A DNA stretch of 24,500 bases. Origin: an uncultured Clostridia bacterium. GTDB lineage: Bacteria > Bacillota > Clostridia > TANB77 > CAG-508. The stretch is taken from positions 1-24,500 of the forward strand of contig CAKPPO010000020.1 in NCBI GenBank assembly GCA_934177725.1, in the 5' to 3' direction. Made by a program: the position numbers and the translations under genes. The notes beneath the pieces were generated by a model. The model did no database searches. It was not told the origin of the DNA and saw only the letters and a program-made list of their open reading frames with translations. Below are positions 23,329-24,500 of the stretch, one piece after another; the first letter of the stretch is position 1; each line of letters starts with the position of its first letter.

Positions 23329-24193
23329 CTAATTTTCCTCTAATATATCTTGCATACATGTTACACATTTTGCTCCTTGCTTTATTAATTCATTTGTTCC
23401 TTCTGAGTTTTCACTTGTTATATTTCCGTGGAATTGTAAATACATTTTTACCTTGTTCTAATGCAAAATCTACTGTTGTCATTGTTCCACTTTTCCTTTT
23501 AGCTTCTATTACTATAACTCCATTTGATAATCCACTTATAATTCTATTTCTTGCTGGAAAATTCATTTTTTCTGGCTTTGTTCCAAGTGGATATTCACTT
23601 ACAATACACCCTCCATTATTTATTATCTCGTCTGCTAAGTTTTTATTTTCTGAAGGATATATTATGTCTAATGAACTTCCTATAACTGCAATCGTTTTTC
23701 CATTATTTTTTAATGTTGATTTATGACAAATGCTATCAATTCCTCTTGCTAATCCACTTATAGTTACTATATCATTTTTTACTATTCCTTTTGTAACAGC
23801 TTTAGCCACTTCTTCTCCATATTTTGAATTCTGCCTACATCCTATTACAGCTAAAGAAAAACTACTTAATATTTCTACATTTCCTTTTACATACAAACTA
23901 ATTGGCTTATCATATATTTGTTTTAATTTTTCTGGATAATTTTCATCATCTATGTTTATTAATTTAATTCTTTCTTTTTTCATTTTATTTTCCATATCTT
24001 CTAATCCTATTTTATATTTTGGGTTTAATATCTCTTTTGCTGTTTTTTCACCAATTCCATCTATACTCATCAGTTCTTCCTGTTTTAAATTCCAAATTTT
24101 TTCTATTTTATATCTTTTTAATAGTTCTTGTTTCTTTATACTTCCCAAATTTTTTATTCTAGAAAACCATATCCAATATTTTGTTTTTTCCAT
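23329..24193 (-). pseudogene. dprA: DNA processing protein DprA, interrupted by a one-base frameshift
   Basis: DprA loads RecA on incoming single-stranded DNA in transformation. An N-terminal helix-hairpin-helix (MSIDGIGEKTAKEIL), the Rossmann-type core with VIGCRQNSKYG, TISGLARGID and FPARNRIISGLSNGVIVIEA are intact. At VFTIP (about residue 255) the frame runs into RKYNK and a stop at 23411. In the next frame the normal DprA end continues (HGNITSENSEGTNELIKQGA, then KCVTCMQDILEEN) to a TAG at 23329-23331. Removing one base near 23428 (CCACGGAAAT to CCAGGAAAT) restores a normal ~287-residue protein with the usual PGNITS motif. The start at 24193 has AAAGGAG 5 bases upstream. It is either a recent inactivation or a sequence error. 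Confidence 0.88.
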
Positions 24194-24261
24194 TCTTTCT
24201 CCTTTTTTCATATATTTTTTATTTGTTATTTTTAGGAGAAAAATATAAAATTTTCAAAAAA

Positions 24262-24380
24262 GCGCATTGAAAGTAAGTGAGTTAGAAATTATTAAGAAAT
24301 TTGTGGAAAGAGTTCATTTATAAATGGAAGGGTGCCACAAATTTCGCTTATAATTTCTACGATACTTAGCTTGAACGAGC
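24262..24380. repeat. 119 bp imperfect palindrome with T-runs on both sides
   Basis: The arms 24262-24307 and 24335-24380 pair over most of their length, with regularly spaced mismatches; the inner 11 bp next to the loop region pair perfectly (GAAATTTGTGG against CCACAAATTTC), and the centre contains a further palindrome (CATTTATAAATG). Oligo-T flanks exist on both strands (24382-24388 on plus; complement of 24256-24261 on minus). It could be a structured RNA, a terminator of unusual size, or a miniature inverted-repeat element. It lies 69 bases upstream of dprA. No ORF is seen in 24194-24500. Confidence 0.7.
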
Positions 24381-24433
24381 ATTTTTTTAAAATTTCTATA
24401 TTTTTCTCCTTTAAAACTTCTATAATAAAAAAT

Positions 24434-24453
24434 AGGAAAAATAAATTTTTCCT
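24434..24453. repeat. Perfect 9 bp hairpin
   Basis: AGGAAAAAT and ATTTTTCCT flank a 2 base centre. It stands immediately before the terminator at 24457 and may form part of the same RNA 3' end. Confidence 0.6.
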
Positions 24454-24456
24454 TTG

Positions 24457-24482
24457 AGAGTTGCTCACGCAACTCTTTTTTT
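24457..24482 (+). terminator. Rho-independent terminator (plus strand)
   Basis: A perfect 8 bp stem (AGAGTTGC against GCAACTCT) with a 4 base loop is followed by seven T. No plus-strand ORF precedes it between 24240 and 24456, so if used it ends a non-coding transcript that could include the palindrome at 24262-24380. Confidence 0.8.
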
Positions 24483-24500
24483 GTTATAATCTTATTTAGA

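Noticed and set aside
23411..23440. Programmed ribosomal frameshift in dprA
   Set aside because: No slippery heptamer and no evident stimulatory structure at the junction; DprA is not known to use frameshifting.
24262..24380. 6S RNA, RNase P RNA or T-box leader
   Set aside because: It is shorter than 6S RNA and lacks the conserved T-box or RNase P sequence blocks; left as an unassigned palindrome.
1..24500. CRISPR arrays, tRNA or rRNA genes, insertion-sequence transposases, prophage genes
   Set aside because: None recognised on either strand.

Overview
The window is a very AT-rich, densely packed stretch of a low-GC Gram-positive chromosome. Most genes carry strong AGGAGG-type ribosome sites. 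The gene set points to a spore-forming member of the Clostridia: gerW/ytfJ, scpA, recX, dprA, the miaB-mutS pair, a PBP5-type D,D-carboxypeptidase, a VanW-family protein, DUF1294, DUF2953, and two 'putative ABC-transporter type IV' membrane proteins. Species cannot be given from sequence alone. Most genes lie on the minus strand. The plus-strand genes are the unknown at 6166, the vanW-like gene, the carboxypeptidase and a 58-residue gene at 20360.

Layout. 1-6.0 kb: yebC, a small possible Spo0A-C-like protein, an acyl-CoA ligase/hemolysin III pair, an HD-domain protein, a CmpB-like membrane protein and a DUF1294 protein. 6.0-8.1 kb: one plus-strand unknown and two minus-strand unknowns, separated by a perfect 2x30 bp palindrome. 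8.1-10.1 kb: ligA. 10.2-11.4 kb: a toxin-antitoxin island. It holds a ToxN/AbiQ-type endoribonuclease gene, a RelE/ParE toxin gene broken by a frameshift and lacking a normal start codon, and an intact 58-residue probable antitoxin gene with a good promoter. 11.5-15.7 kb: miaB then mutS, with no mutL next to them. 15.8-20.2 kb: small hypotheticals, ribosomal protein bL31, a VanW-like protein, a second CmpB-like protein, the carboxypeptidase and a coiled-coil protein. 20.3-20.6 kb: a self-contained one-gene unit (extended -10 promoter, 58-codon ORF, perfect 13 bp terminator). 20.6-24.2 kb: a minus-strand run of dprA (frameshifted), recX, scpA, DUF2953 and gerW. 24.2-24.5 kb: a 119 bp imperfect palindrome and a plus-strand terminator.

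Points worth following. (1) The toxin-antitoxin island, where the toxN start codon sits directly behind a 12 bp hairpin that separates it from its Shine-Dalgarno site, and where no ToxI-type tandem repeat is visible. (2) A family of GGGACG-containing palindromes at four places, one supplying the stop codon of miaB and another the last codons of a membrane protein gene. (3) Two one-base frameshifts, in the relE-like gene and in dprA, which may be real decay or assembly errors. (4) Small genes of 54-58 codons. I see no CRISPR array, tRNA, rRNA, transposase gene, phage gene or recognisable riboswitch.
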